64,000 nt of DNA from Nitrospirales bacterium (GTDB taxonomy: Bacteria; Nitrospirota; Nitrospiria; Nitrospirales; UBA8639), in the NCBI GenBank assembly GCA_031315915.1, contig JALDRK010000001.1, positions 124,001-188,000 on the forward strand. Reading direction: 5' to 3'. Shown here piece by piece: positions 1-9,220 of this stretch; the first letter of the stretch is position 1; every line of letters begins with the position of its first letter. The notes under the pieces were generated by a model. That model saw only the letters and a list, made by a program, of their open reading frames with translations. It ran no database searches and was not told the DNA's origin. The translations under genes were made by a program, and so were the position numbers.

Positions 1-1144
1 AAAGATGCTGATTCAGATAATGCATGCGTACCGGATCAACGACCCGACCATGTATGGCTTTCGGCGGATCGAAAAATGCCGAGCCGTTTTCGGTGATATA
101 TAGCGGTATTTCCCCATAACGACTCTTGAACCACAACAGCGTGTCGGAAAGCCCGTCCGGATAGACTTCCCAGCCCATTTCCGTATAAGTCTTGTGGGGC
201 TGGCAAACCGTCCCGGCCCTGACAGGCAAGGCATCCGGCTTATCGCAGGTCACAGCCCGAGTGTAATAATTCAATCCGACAAAATCGATCTTCTGGCAAA
301 TCAGATCGAAATCCTTGACGGGCCATTCCGGCCAGGCGTCACCGAATATCTCCTTCATTTCCTCCGGATAGGCTCCCAGGAGAGCGGGATCGAGAAACTG
401 TCTATTCATGTATGCATCCGCGCGGTTCGTGGCCGCCAGATCTTGCGGATCATCCGAGGCCGGATATTTCGGCTCGATATTCACCACAAGGCCGATTTCA
501 TGTGCCCCGACTGCCCGATACACCTGCACGGCCGCCCCATGCGCGAGCATCAGATGATGTGCGGCAACCGGCGTCTCATAATGGCAGGCATGTCCCGGTG
601 CCAGCACCCCATGCAGATAGCCGCCGTCCGTGACCACCCAGGGTTCGTTGAGTGTGATCCATTTTCTAACCCGGCCATCCAGCCGCCGGTACATGGCTTC
701 CCCATAGTCGGCAAACCAATATGCAATGTCCGGATTCAGCCATCCACCCAGATTGTCCAACGCTTCCGGCAAATCCCAGTGATATAGGGTCAACAGCGGT
801 TCAATCCCCGCTTCCAGCAGGCCGTCCACAAGTTTGTCGTAGAAATCCAGACCTTTCTGATTCAGACGTCCTTTGCCTTCAGGAAAAATTCTCGCCCATG
901 CCACCGAAAATCGATAGGCCTGCAACCCTAACTCCTTCATGAGCGCGATATCCTCTCGCCAGCGATGGTAATGATCGCAGGCAACGTCGCCGGTATCGCC
1001 ATTCAGGATATTGCCCGGCGTGTGGGAAAAACGCTGCCAAATGCTCGGGCCCGCCCCATCGGCCAGGGGCGCTCCCTCAATCTGATAGGCCGAGGTGGCC
1101 GCACCCCAGAGAAACCCCTCAGGAAAGGTCGCTTTCTTTTTCAT
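1..1144 (-). CDS. GH1 family beta-glucosidase, 3' end cut by window edge
   Basis: Retaining beta-glucosidase that would hydrolyse beta-linked disaccharides or glycosides taken up by the adjacent ABC transporter, probably in the cytoplasm since no signal peptide is visible. I translated it from the minus strand; the start reads MKKKATFPEGFLWGAATSAY, the usual GH1 opening. The acid/base motif TLNEPW lies near 640-655 and the nucleophile motif YITENG near 85-100. About 381 codons are present of a family length near 450, so only the C-terminus is missing beyond base 1. The ATG at 1144-1142 follows a GAGGACGA ribosome site. It lies 58 bp downstream of the discoidin/glycosidase gene on the same strand and ends the operon as far as can be seen. 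Sugar specificity cannot be read from this. Confidence 0.93.
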   Translation of the reverse strand, partial: MKKKATFPEGFLWGAATSAYQIEGAPLADGAGPSIWQRFSHTPGNILNGDTGDVACDHYHRWREDIALMKELGLQAYRFSVAWARIFPEGKGRLNQKGLDFYDKLVDGLLEAGIEPLLTLYHWDLPEALDNLGGWLNPDIAYWFADYGEAMYRRLDGRVRKWITLNEPWVVTDGGYLHGVLAPGHACHYETPVAAHHLMLAHGAAVQVYRAVGAHEIGLVVNIEPKYPASDDPQDLAATNRADAYMNRQFLDPALLGAYPEEMKEIFGDAWPEWPVKDFDLICQKIDFVGLNYYTRAVTCDKPDALPVRAGTVCQPHKTYTEMGWEVYPDGLSDTLLWFKSRYGEIPLYITENGSAFFDPPKAIHGRVVDPVRMHYLNQHL

Positions 1145-1202
1145 ATATTCTCGTCCTCATTTTTATAACGCCTGCCGATGATCCGGTCCGTACCAGCCGG
1201 TT

Positions 1203-4013
1203 TTATGGAGATGTCCGCGAAACGTCAACAGGCTCTCCATTGAATATCACCCTGACGTCGCCTTTCAGGGAGGTTGGCAGGACAAAGCCGCCGGGTGGCC
1301 TTATTGATCCTATCAAATTAATGAACACCTTCCCGTCTTCTTCCCTGGCCGTATAGGACACCTCGCCATACGGGCTTTTCAGTCCACGCACCCGGATACC
1401 TTCATCCTGCAGCCAGGATCGTGGCAGACCGGCGCCAATGACCAGTGAGCCGGTTTCGGCATTTGTATAGACAAAAAGATCAAGCACCGCCCGAATGAAA
1501 TCCGATCCCACCCAGGTATGGGGTAAATCACCGATGAAGTGCGGATCCCGCTCATCTCGGCTGATCACCTCGCTCCACTGGTTCCATGCTATCGGGCGGC
1601 GGTCCTTCATGTAAAAATCCAACTGAGCATGAGCACGCTCCAACTCTCCCAGGCGCACGAGCGCGCTTACCTGACGGAATTCATAAGGAGTATAAACCTT
1701 CCATGCCTTATGACCATCGCGCCGCATCACAAATTCGGACCAGGCTTTTTCGAACGTGGCCATCAGCAATTCCCTGGGCAAAGCTCTTGCCGCACCTGTG
1801 GGCGAAAGCGCAATTGTGGTGGATGTCGGATCGAAATCCTTCCGGTCGGCTGCTCCCGGAACATGTCCGAGTTCTTTGCCCAGCAGACGAACAGATGCCC
1901 CAATGTCTCCGGCAAATTCGGTCGCATTCGCTCTGATTTCGGCTGCGCGATGCGTGCGCCCCAATTCATCGGCAACAAACCCGGCATCCCTCAGGCCTTT
2001 CAGACCCCAGAAATTATCCCAGAATGAATAGGCCGGTTGATCCGAATAGCCTTCGTGGCTGATCGAAGGCGGCAACAGACCATAGAGGGCCACGCGGTCA
2101 CCTTGCGTGTTCCGTGCCGTCCGTTCCGACCGCCGAAGTTCATCGAGGACGGCAGCGGCCTTGTCCGCATAAGGCCACATGGCTTCGGCAAAGGCACGAT
2201 CTCCGATGTACCGGTATATTTCCGCGATCAGAAATATCAGCTCTCCATGGCTGTCATTCTCCACAACCGGATCCGCGCCACGTTTGTCCACACAGCAGGG
2301 AACTTTGCCGCTGGAGAATTGGTATGGCGCATACCAACGTGCAAAATCGATCGCTGGTTTATTATGGCCAAGACGCAGGAAACTTTCGCTCATCATCGCC
2401 CCGTCACGTATCCATGAACGGGCATAGGAACGGGGCCCCGGACGCAGCGACGGCCCTTCGCGCGTAATCAGCATATGAGCCAACGCGGTTTTCAGAGCAT
2501 GAAGAACCGGCATGGATACATGAGGGCCGGAAATGTCCACCTGGTTAAGGACCTCTCGCCATTCATCGGCTGCCGCTTTTTCTGCCGCATCGATGGCTTC
2601 CCGGTTCAAATTGGGAGCACGCTCGCTACCATCCCCGAGCACCGTCACGACCGTGACGTCACGAATGTCACCCGGCTCCAGATCAACATGAAAAAACATG
2701 GCGCCGGAGGCAAAACCTCCGGAAGTTTCAATGCTCTGTGCATCCGTGCGCGTGACGGCATTGTGCACATGTGGAAAACCAGCCCGTTCAAAATCTGTCA
2801 GGGAAACGTCGTCCGGCTTCTCGCCCGGATGCACAATCCAAATATCATTTACCTGAAACGCTGCACCATCCCAGCCGATCCGTTCAATTCTGCTGGCACC
2901 TCCCATGAGATTCAGCGTCTGTGTATGCGGATTGACCTGCATCGGACGAACGGCAAGGGCCAGTGTGAGGTTGCGCCGAATCGTCCCGGTATTCATTAAA
3001 CGGTATCGGGTGACCACATCGCGGTCGTCGCCGTCCTGCTCGCCTTTCCTGCCGGCGGAAATCGGCGGACGATGTGCACGAATATCCAGTGAAAGTCCCT
3101 CATGGGACCGGCGCACTCGCGGCAGGGGCAGATAGTCGTCCATTAGACTGTGATGATGCTCGCCGTCCGCCCAACTCAGTACGGACCCACCTTCGATTAC
3201 AAACGGTTCAATCGAGAATGCCCCAGGTCCCGGTTCGATGGCGCCATCTTCCGACAGCATGGCGGTCCGGCCGCCCTGGGGAACACCGACAACGGTCCAG
3301 TAGACCTGTTCACCAAAGAAGCTGCGCGGGTATGATCCCTTTTGGACTTCTCCGGCTAGGAACAACAAAAATCGGTTATCGTCTTTTCCAAATTCCTGTG
3401 ATTCGATCGTCGCATCCATCAGGCCAGCCCGGCGCCCGGATGCCGGTGTGACGGAAAGGCGAACGTAACGACCGAACGCGTTTGGCATACGCAGATACGC
3501 GGTGATTCCGGCTGTCGATGGGGGACCGATATATTGCTTCGAGTCCGTCACGGTCCACTCCGTTCCGTCCTCGGAAAGTGCCAATTCCATAGCTTCCGGT
3601 ACCTGCCCGTCGACCCATCGCAATATCAGGCCGCCAAGCTCGCGTGAATAGCCCAGATCAAACGTAAAAGCTGTCCTTTTCTCGATGATCCAGACTGTTT
3701 TTGGATTGCCGTCAACTATAGCAGAAACTGAAACACCATCGACTTTCGCCACGACAGGAGGAAGAACGACGGGCACTTCGGGAAGCGGCCGTATTTCAAG
3801 GGAATCGAACTCGACGGAAGCCTTGTCACCGGTTGCGCCAACAACCACAAACTCGATTTTAGCGATAGTTTTCAGAGTATGGTCCTGGATCGGACCCCAG
3901 GCAAAACTGATATCGTTGCGCCGGAGGCGAATGGTTTCCCAGTCATCAGGAAATTCGTAATCGGAAAACCGCTTCCACCAGACATTCAAGCCACTTTTAT
4001 CGATCAGCTTCAC
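1203..4013 (-). CDS. Discoidin-domain six-hairpin glycosidase-like protein (main part; 5' end frameshifted)
   Basis: 936 codons are open. An N-terminal carbohydrate-binding or F5/8-C (discoidin) like beta-sandwich region (about 1-210) is followed by an all-helical (alpha/alpha)6 barrel typical of six-hairpin glycosidases (about 490-880), with motifs such as SYARSWIRDGAMM and ENDSHGELIF. It is probably a periplasmic enzyme working on the glycoside imported by the neighbouring transporter; the exact GH family is not clear to me. The listed start is a GTG inside the domain (FE|VKLID), not a true start: the codons upstream still read like protein (RDDLSNPGKAPRSTFE) until a TAA near 4071. The real N-terminus is the signal-peptide fragment at 4054-4344 in another frame. 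Either a one-base error or a real frameshift splits the gene. Confidence 0.8.
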   Translation of the reverse strand: MKLIDKSGLNVWWKRFSDYEFPDDWETIRLRRNDISFAWGPIQDHTLKTIAKIEFVVVGATGDKASVEFDSLEIRPLPEVPVVLPPVVAKVDGVSVSAIVDGNPKTVWIIEKRTAFTFDLGYSRELGGLILRWVDGQVPEAMELALSEDGTEWTVTDSKQYIGPPSTAGITAYLRMPNAFGRYVRLSVTPASGRRAGLMDATIESQEFGKDDNRFLLFLAGEVQKGSYPRSFFGEQVYWTVVGVPQGGRTAMLSEDGAIEPGPGAFSIEPFVIEGGSVLSWADGEHHHSLMDDYLPLPRVRRSHEGLSLDIRAHRPPISAGRKGEQDGDDRDVVTRYRLMNTGTIRRNLTLALAVRPMQVNPHTQTLNLMGGASRIERIGWDGAAFQVNDIWIVHPGEKPDDVSLTDFERAGFPHVHNAVTRTDAQSIETSGGFASGAMFFHVDLEPGDIRDVTVVTVLGDGSERAPNLNREAIDAAEKAAADEWREVLNQVDISGPHVSMPVLHALKTALAHMLITREGPSLRPGPRSYARSWIRDGAMMSESFLRLGHNKPAIDFARWYAPYQFSSGKVPCCVDKRGADPVVENDSHGELIFLIAEIYRYIGDRAFAEAMWPYADKAAAVLDELRRSERTARNTQGDRVALYGLLPPSISHEGYSDQPAYSFWDNFWGLKGLRDAGFVADELGRTHRAAEIRANATEFAGDIGASVRLLGKELGHVPGAADRKDFDPTSTTIALSPTGAARALPRELLMATFEKAWSEFVMRRDGHKAWKVYTPYEFRQVSALVRLGELERAHAQLDFYMKDRRPIAWNQWSEVISRDERDPHFIGDLPHTWVGSDFIRAVLDLFVYTNAETGSLVIGAGLPRSWLQDEGIRVRGLKSPYGEVSYTAREEDGKVFINLIGSIRPPGGFVLPTSLKGDVRVIFNGEPVDVSRTSP

Positions 4014-4053
4014 TTCAAAGGTCGACCGCGGGGCCTTCCCCGGATTTGAAAGA

Positions 4054-4344
4054 TCATCTCGAAATTATTCGAGAATCAAGCCGAATTCCTCGACGAACAT
4101 AGGCGACACCGGCAGCACGGAATTCATACGAAAGTTTGAGCGCATGGCCAGTTGCGCCATCAGTCCTGCCAACCTCCGCGTCACAGTCTTCCGTGGCGCC
4201 TGCCTGCCATTCTTCGACCCGTTCAAACCCGTCGAGCAACCTGAAAGCACCGGAGGCGGTCTGCTCACCATCCGCGCTAACGGCAATGGATACGCATAAC
4301 ATTCCAGCAACCAAACAGGATGAGATCCACCGGGCATATCTCAT
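4054..4344 (-). pseudogene. N-terminal fragment of the discoidin glycosidase (signal peptide, frameshifted)
   Basis: This fragment reads MRYARWISSCLVAGMLCVSIAVS..., a clear Sec signal peptide, then a carbohydrate-binding-like start (FRLLDGFERVEEW) and stops at a TGA at 4056-4054. The homologous protein should continue straight into the 1203-4013 frame, where FEVKLID follows about 20 codons later. The frame change falls around 4060-4075. The ATG at 4344 overlaps the TGA of the upstream permease gene by the ATGA arrangement, so the start is well supported by operon logic. With the frame corrected the protein would be about 1,045 residues. Confidence 0.75.
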
Positions 4345-5162
4345 CCCTTGACGCTGCCCGAAAGAGTTCCGCTCATATAAAACCGTTGAAGCGCCAGAAA
4401 CAGCACCAGGACCGGAGTCACGGTGATAACCGCACCGGCCATCATCAGTTCGACATCCTGCACATGCTCTCGCGACAGAGAGGCCAGCGCAATCGGTAGG
4501 GTATATTTGTCGCTGTCGGTCAGCACGATCAGCGGCCATAGGAAATCGTTCCATGCCGCCAGAAAGGTAAACAGCCCCAGGGTAATCAGAATAGGCGTCA
4601 GCAACGGCAACACGATTGACCAAAAAATTCGTAGTTCGCCGGCCCCTTCAATCCGGGCCGATTCGATCAGTTCCGTCGGAATCGAAAGCGCATACTGCCG
4701 GATCAGGAAGATACCGAAGATACTGGCGACAAAAGGGATCAGCACACCGATCCAGCTATTGACCAGCCCCATCCCTTTTAACATCAGAAACAGCGGAATC
4801 ATGGAAACTTGCGCCGGAATGACCAGAGCGCTCAGAAGCCAACGGAACAGCAGGTGCCGCCCCTTGAACTCCAGTTTGGCAAAGGCATACCCGGCTGAGA
4901 CATTGAATGTGACCGACAACAATGTGGCCGCCGTTGCGACAAACAGGGAATTCAAAAAGTTCCTTCCCATGCTGGAATATTCAAAGAGCTTCAAATAATT
5001 GTCGAGTGTCGGGTGATCGGGCAACAGCGGCGGGGGAAAACTACTGGCTTCTCCCGGCGCCATCAAGGACACGCTCAGCATCCACAGCAACGGGCCGACG
5101 GCAAACACGGCCAGGACAGACAGGCCGACATTCACCCCCGATCCTTTCCATAGGTTACTCAA
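4341..5162 (-). CDS. Carbohydrate ABC transporter permease, MalG type
   Basis: Inner-membrane permease of a CUT1-type sugar importer. 273 residues with about six hydrophobic segments. The EAA-loop signature appears around residues 175-195 (ESARIEGAGELRIFWSIVLP), which docks the ATPase. It partners with the MalF-type permease encoded 4 bp upstream and with the binding lipoprotein before that. No ATP-binding subunit is encoded in the window; it may lie beyond the left edge or be a shared MsmK/UgpC-type ATPase. Its stop codon overlaps the start of the signal-peptide glycosidase gene, showing translational coupling. Confidence 0.93.
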   Translation of the reverse strand: MSNLWKGSGVNVGLSVLAVFAVGPLLWMLSVSLMAPGEASSFPPPLLPDHPTLDNYLKLFEYSSMGRNFLNSLFVATAATLLSVTFNVSAGYAFAKLEFKGRHLLFRWLLSALVIPAQVSMIPLFLMLKGMGLVNSWIGVLIPFVASIFGIFLIRQYALSIPTELIESARIEGAGELRIFWSIVLPLLTPILITLGLFTFLAAWNDFLWPLIVLTDSDKYTLPIALASLSREHVQDVELMMAGAVITVTPVLVLFLALQRFYMSGTLSGSVKG

Positions 5163-5166
5163 GGGC

Positions 5167-6048
5167 TTACACTCCGCTTCCGTACCGGCGCATGACTACA
5201 AGCTGGCCAACGGCTGCCACAATCATAAACACAAACAGAATGAAGGCCACGGCAGATGCCGAGCCCAGACTCCACCACTTGAAGCCTTCTTCATACATCA
5301 GATAAATGATGCTGAGCGTGCTCTGGACCGGTCCACCTTGAGTCATCACATAGGGTTCGGCAAACAATTGGAAGTATCCGGCCATGGTCAGCACTCCGAC
5401 GAGAAACAGAGAAGGAATGAGGGAAGGCAGGGTGACATGGATAAAACGCTGCCGGGCATTGGCCCCGTCAATCCGTGCCGCCTCATACAAATCGCCGGGT
5501 ATCGCCTGGAGGCCAGCCAGAAGAATGATCATGTTGTAGCCGAAGTTCTTCCAGACCGCAAAAAGAATGATGGCCGGCATGGAAAAATGCGGATCGCCCA
5601 GCCAGTCCACCACAGGCAAACCCAACGCCTCGAGTGAATAGTTAATGAGCCCATAGCGGGTCTGCAAAAGGTACCGCCAGATGACGGCAACCGCCACAAT
5701 CGTCGCCACCACCGGCGCGAACAACGCGGTCCTGAAAAACCCTTTGAATCGCACCATCTGCCCGTTCAGCAGTAGAGCCGCCCCCAGTGAAAGCAGGATC
5801 GACAGAGGCGCACCGACCAGCACAAAATACAGCGTATTACCCAAGGCCTGCCAGAACAGCGGCCGTTGCAACAGCTCGATATAGTTTTGGAAACCCACAA
5901 ACCGCAGGTTGGAAAGATCGGCCAGGGCATAGATGTCAAAGTCGGTCAGACTGATGGCCAAGGCAGCCAGCACCGGCAGAAAGAAAAAGACGGCAATGAT
6001 CGCCAGCGCCGGACCGGCAAACAACCAGCCCGCCACGGCCGGTTTCAC
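5167..6048 (-). CDS. Carbohydrate ABC transporter permease, MalF/UgpA type
   Basis: 293-residue inner-membrane permease with a typical N-terminal membrane segment (LFAGPALAIIAVFFFLPVL) and further helices. The EAA motif (YEAARIDGANARQRF) sits around residues 190-205, followed by LPSLIPSLFLV. It would form the heterodimeric channel with the MalG-type subunit. The ATG overlaps the stop of the solute-binding gene by 4 bases (ATGA), so the three transport genes form one coupled operon on the minus strand. Confidence 0.94.
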   Translation of the reverse strand: MKPAVAGWLFAGPALAIIAVFFFLPVLAALAISLTDFDIYALADLSNLRFVGFQNYIELLQRPLFWQALGNTLYFVLVGAPLSILLSLGAALLLNGQMVRFKGFFRTALFAPVVATIVAVAVIWRYLLQTRYGLINYSLEALGLPVVDWLGDPHFSMPAIILFAVWKNFGYNMIILLAGLQAIPGDLYEAARIDGANARQRFIHVTLPSLIPSLFLVGVLTMAGYFQLFAEPYVMTQGGPVQSTLSIIYLMYEEGFKWWSLGSASAVAFILFVFMIVAAVGQLVVMRRYGSGV

Positions 6049-7364
6049 GATTCCCCTCCTCTATTCTGCGCCAGCAACCAACGACGCTTCTCAAGAATGC
6101 GATCGATCCGGCTGTCCAGTTCACGCGCCGTTTCGGCTGCCGTCCATTGTTTATGAACCGCACGCTCGGTCACCGTGCGCAATTCCTGCACGATGCGTTC
6201 CCATTCAGGGACTTTCGGTGCCGGAAGCACGCGCTCAAGCTGTTCTCTAAATGCCGCGACATACGGATCCGATTCAAGACGGTCTCCGCCCCAGCTTGCC
6301 CGCCGCGGCGGCAGATTGCCGCTCAACTCGTAAAACCGTTGCTGAACATCGGGACGGGAAAGGAATTCAACAAGCCGGAAGGCCGCATCCTTATGTGCTG
6401 AGTCTTCAAACACTACCAGACTCGAACCGCCGGCGGTCGAGGCACCCGGACCCGATGGTCCCGGCAGAATGGCCGTCATCCAGTCATCCTGCAGATCGGC
6501 AGGCAACCGGCGGCGAAATTCGCCGATATTCCAGGGACCGGTCAGATAGAACGTAAAGTAACCCCGAGCGAATTCATCCCACACATTGGAAATGGCGGAT
6601 TCACTGGATGCCGGTGCCAGCCCCTTGCGGAAAAAGTCCAGATAAAAATCAAGGGCGGCCACCAGTTCGGGACTGGAAAAATTGCCATACCGATTACCCT
6701 CCCGCAGCAACGGCACATCTTGCTGAAGCGCGAGGGACACCTGCATTTCAACATCATTCACCGGCACGAACAGCGCGAAGTTGGATTCACCCACATGTTG
6801 CTTCACCGCCGTTACCGCCTGCATCCACTCAGCCCAGTCGCGGGGAGGACGGCCAATCCCGGCATTTCTGAGAATATCCTGCCGGTAAAAGAGCAGCCGC
6901 GTATCTACATACCAGGGCACGCCGAATAAGGAATCGTCAATTCGGTTCGTCGCCCAGATCCCAGGGAAATAATCTTGTTCTTCAATGACGGGAGACGCCT
7001 TGGCCAACTCATCCAGCCTGGAAAGGGCATTAAGCGCCGCAAACTCCGATATCCAGGTATTGCCCATCTGGGCGACATCAGGCAGTGAGTCTCCCACAAA
7101 AGCCGTCAACAGCTTTTCATGTGCCGCCGACCAGGGAACCTGCTGGACCAGAACACGAACACCGGGATTCTCACCCTCAAACTCTTCGAGCAGATCAGGA
7201 ACGATCTCCCCTTCACGGCCCATAGCCCAAAATTTGATTTCCAGAATACCATCCTGACGGCTCTCATTTGTGCATGCGGAAAAAATGACACCCAGTACAA
7301 TCACGGCGAAGGCCCAAATGGCCAGTGTTTTGTTCCAGGGTCTTTTCTGACAATCTGTTGTCAT
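6045..7364 (-). CDS. Sugar ABC transporter solute-binding lipoprotein
   Basis: Extracellular solute-binding protein (family 1, MalE-like) that should capture the sugar in the periplasm and deliver it to the two permeases. I prefer the start MTTDCQKRPWNKTLAIWAF (ATG at 7364) over the longer frame to 7463. The N-terminus then has a short basic stretch, a hydrophobic core and a lipobox ending in FSAC, a good lipoprotein signal. The mature part begins with a beta strand and WAMGREGEIVPDLLEEFE, typical of the family. Length (about 439) fits. As first gene of the operon it is probably the most abundant product. I see no regulator gene beside it. Confidence 0.92.
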   Translation of the reverse strand: MTTDCQKRPWNKTLAIWAFAVIVLGVIFSACTNESRQDGILEIKFWAMGREGEIVPDLLEEFEGENPGVRVLVQQVPWSAAHEKLLTAFVGDSLPDVAQMGNTWISEFAALNALSRLDELAKASPVIEEQDYFPGIWATNRIDDSLFGVPWYVDTRLLFYRQDILRNAGIGRPPRDWAEWMQAVTAVKQHVGESNFALFVPVNDVEMQVSLALQQDVPLLREGNRYGNFSSPELVAALDFYLDFFRKGLAPASSESAISNVWDEFARGYFTFYLTGPWNIGEFRRRLPADLQDDWMTAILPGPSGPGASTAGGSSLVVFEDSAHKDAAFRLVEFLSRPDVQQRFYELSGNLPPRRASWGGDRLESDPYVAAFREQLERVLPAPKVPEWERIVQELRTVTERAVHKQWTAAETARELDSRIDRILEKRRWLLAQNRGGES

Positions 7365-7623
7365 GTTTTCCAGTCTGCTTTTGAGTGAATGAGCGATCAG
7401 CTTCGGCGTCAATCCGTACCTCGAAATTTTTGTCCGGATATGACGTAGCCTTACACAGGGCACGGTATTGTCAAGATGAGCGGGGTCTGACGGACTGGGT
7501 GATCAATACCACCAGGGCCAACTACTAGCTGGCAACCGGAAAATTCTAAGGGTTGCTAAAGTTGATAATACCATTTTGAGGACTTGCCGGGTCTCGGCAC
7601 TTGGACCAGCTCTCGTACCTGAG

Positions 7624-7815
7624 TTATCTGGGTTCTAAGGGAGTGTGTGATGCAGCATGACAGACCCAATTAAACGGCTGACTGACGTGCGCACAGACGT
7701 CCAGAAACATGGCCCGGTCGGCATCATTGCGAAAGATGTCGGCCTGCGCGTTGCCACGGGCGGTGTCATGGTACAACGCGCCAGGAAATTCAAGACGAAG
7801 TGGGCCAGCCATCAC
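7624..7815 (-). pseudogene. Remnant of a REP-associated tyrosine transposase (Y1_Tnp/RAYT)
   Basis: 63 codons matching only the N-terminus of RAYT transposases: PLRLEFPGALYHDTARGN, then IFRNDADRAMFLDV and FNWVCHA. In intact members CHA is followed by the segment holding the HxH metal motif; here the frame departs into unrelated residues (ASHTPLEPR) and stops. The catalytic tyrosine and His motif are absent, so it is dead. It lies between the sugar operon and a DUF2971 gene, in a stretch with hairpins at 8734-8798 and 8993-9018 that may be old REP-like targets. Confidence 0.75.
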
Positions 7816-7882
7816 GGAAGTGTAAGGAAGAAATTGCTATGGCATCTCAAGACCTGATCCCACTTCCCTTCCTACCCCTCGG

Positions 7883-8704
7883 CTAGTTGACCAAGCCGAA
7901 CTCAAAACTTCCTGGGAAGTTCCGCACGGCACGCTTCTGGACATGAGCATAATCCGGGTGGCACAAAATGTTGTTCAGAGTCTCCTCGTCCGAGGCGGCA
8001 ATTTTCGCTCCCCTGATTACTTCTCTCAATGCTGTGGGAGGAAATGAGAGCTCTCCGCTTGCTGCGGAGATCATTCGGTATTCTTGTTCGTACTCCCAAT
8101 TGTTGGACTTGGCGAGCAGACTGCTGCGAATCAGCGCTTCTATGTAAATTTCCTTGAATGTTTCCCGGGCATTTTCGGGCCAAGCTATCTCACCTGATGG
8201 GGCAAGGTACATGCGAAGTTTTTCTGCCAAAGACTGAAATACATCTACATATGGTGGTGTGTCCCAATAAGAGATTTCATCTTTGATAAAAACATCTTTC
8301 CATGAAGGTTCGTTTGAAAGTTCGTTTGCGTCGAAGCCAAGGCACAGGCCTCGATGACCATCTGCGTAATGTGCCCAAAGAAGTGCGTCGGTCGAGGTTT
8401 TCGAGAAAGCAAGGATTCCCAACGGACTTATGAATTGGGGAATTGCCTCGTGTAGGCTAAGGTTCTGCCCAGATTCTTTATTTTCAAAGAAGTAATATTC
8501 TCCCAGGAAGGACATTAGGAATAACATAGAGCCGTCCGTGTCAGAATTGACAATACTTTCCCGGGCCCTCTGATACTCGGCCGAAATGTCTACCGTGGAG
8601 TCGAGAGGATCATTAAGTTGAGAAGGCTGCGCAAAGTAGAGTTTGCGGTTAAGAAGCAGCTCCCAGGTTTGCCGACTGCAGCCCCGATACTTATAAACAA
8701 TCAT
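7883..8704 (-). CDS. DUF2971 domain protein
   Basis: About 273 residues with the DUF2971 pattern: an opening MIVYKYRG, FAQPSQLNDPLDS near residue 30, ILAFSKTSTDALLWAHYADGH around 100-120, and a C-terminal EQEYRMIS segment. Family function is unknown; members often sit in defence or mobile islands. I chose the ATG at 8704 because GGAG precedes it by 7 bases; the ATG at 8725 gives 7 more residues and would place the ribosome site inside the gene. It stands alone among remnants, so it is likely accessory cargo. Confidence 0.82.
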   Translation of the reverse strand: MIVYKYRGCSRQTWELLLNRKLYFAQPSQLNDPLDSTVDISAEYQRARESIVNSDTDGSMLFLMSFLGEYYFFENKESGQNLSLHEAIPQFISPLGILAFSKTSTDALLWAHYADGHRGLCLGFDANELSNEPSWKDVFIKDEISYWDTPPYVDVFQSLAEKLRMYLAPSGEIAWPENARETFKEIYIEALIRSSLLAKSNNWEYEQEYRMISAASGELSFPPTALREVIRGAKIAASDEETLNNILCHPDYAHVQKRAVRNFPGSFEFGLVN

Positions 8705-8733
8705 TTCCTTTCTCCATAGCTTCAAATGAACCT

Positions 8734-8798
8734 CTACGGGCTTACGCCCGTAGTATCTTTCCTAGAAGTTCAACCTTCGGTTGTCCGCCTTTGGCGGA
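8734..8798. repeat. Cluster of three adjacent perfect hairpins
   Basis: Three inverted repeats lie back to back just upstream of the DUF2971 gene: CTACGGGC/GCCCGTAG with a 4-base loop (8734-8753), CAACC/GGTTG with a 3-base loop (8771-8783), and TCCGCC/GGCGGA with a 3-base loop (8784-8798). Such grouping is typical of REP/BIME-like or other non-autonomous repeats and fits the RAYT remnant about 900 bp away. No second copy is visible in the window. The rest of 8799-9112 shows no gene apart from the hairpin at 8993-9018. Confidence 0.5.
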
Positions 8799-8992
8799 GC
8801 TACTTCATCCATAAGCTTACGCATGTGGCATTGCGGAGGTTTTGTAAAGGGGGCAGGCCTTGCAGTAATAAATCAGGGTAACCTACTCGCCACCTGCTTC
8901 TTTCCCTCCCGATTTACGGTACTGCAATGTACCTCAGTATAAAATTTCCCTATTTATACTAATTGAAATAGTTTTCGAAATAAAATAGGGTC

Positions 8993-9018
8993 AGGTCTCG
9001 CAATCACACATGAGACCT
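8993..9018. repeat. Inverted repeat AGGTCTC-N12-GAGACCT
   Basis: A perfect 7-base palindromic pair with a 12-base loop, preceded by AGGGTC. Sequences of the form GGGTCAGGTCT are common around RAYT-type transposase genes, so this may be an end or target remnant of the element whose gene fragment is at 7624-7815. Assignment is inference; no matching copy was found here. Confidence 0.4.
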
Positions 9019-9112
9019 CCCACGCACACCATCTATCCTAAGTTATGAATTCGGAATGATGACGAAAATCTAAGCGCCTAAGCGACTTGAGTGAGATTTG
9101 ACAGGAGAAACG

Positions 9113-9220
9113 TCAGTTGACGATCAGGCCTTCGTTGGCCAAATGGACGGCATCGTAACCAGCTTCCTTCAATCCCTCGGTAATGAGTAAAGATAGCGCA
9201 TTATCGGCAAGGAACCACAT
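9113..9220 (-). pseudogene. Truncated DUF5615 PIN-like toxin
   Basis: A 35-codon minus-strand frame reads MWFLADNALSLLITEGLKEA, then GYDAVHLANEGL, and stops. This is the N-terminal third of DUF5615 PIN-like proteins, including the first acidic residue (LADNALS). Intact members are about 110 residues and continue with further acidic positions, so this copy is cut off. The ATG lies at the end of the DUF433 frame, the usual antitoxin-toxin order of such VapBC-like pairs. Confidence 0.65.

Noticed and set aside
7657-7857. 66-codon plus-strand frame MTDPIKRLTDVRTD
   Set aside because: It is the antisense shadow of the RAYT remnant, whose minus-strand match is clear.
8734-8798. Integron attC site
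   Set aside because: The consensus core ends (RYYYAAC/GTTRRRY) are not in the correct positions and no integrase is present.
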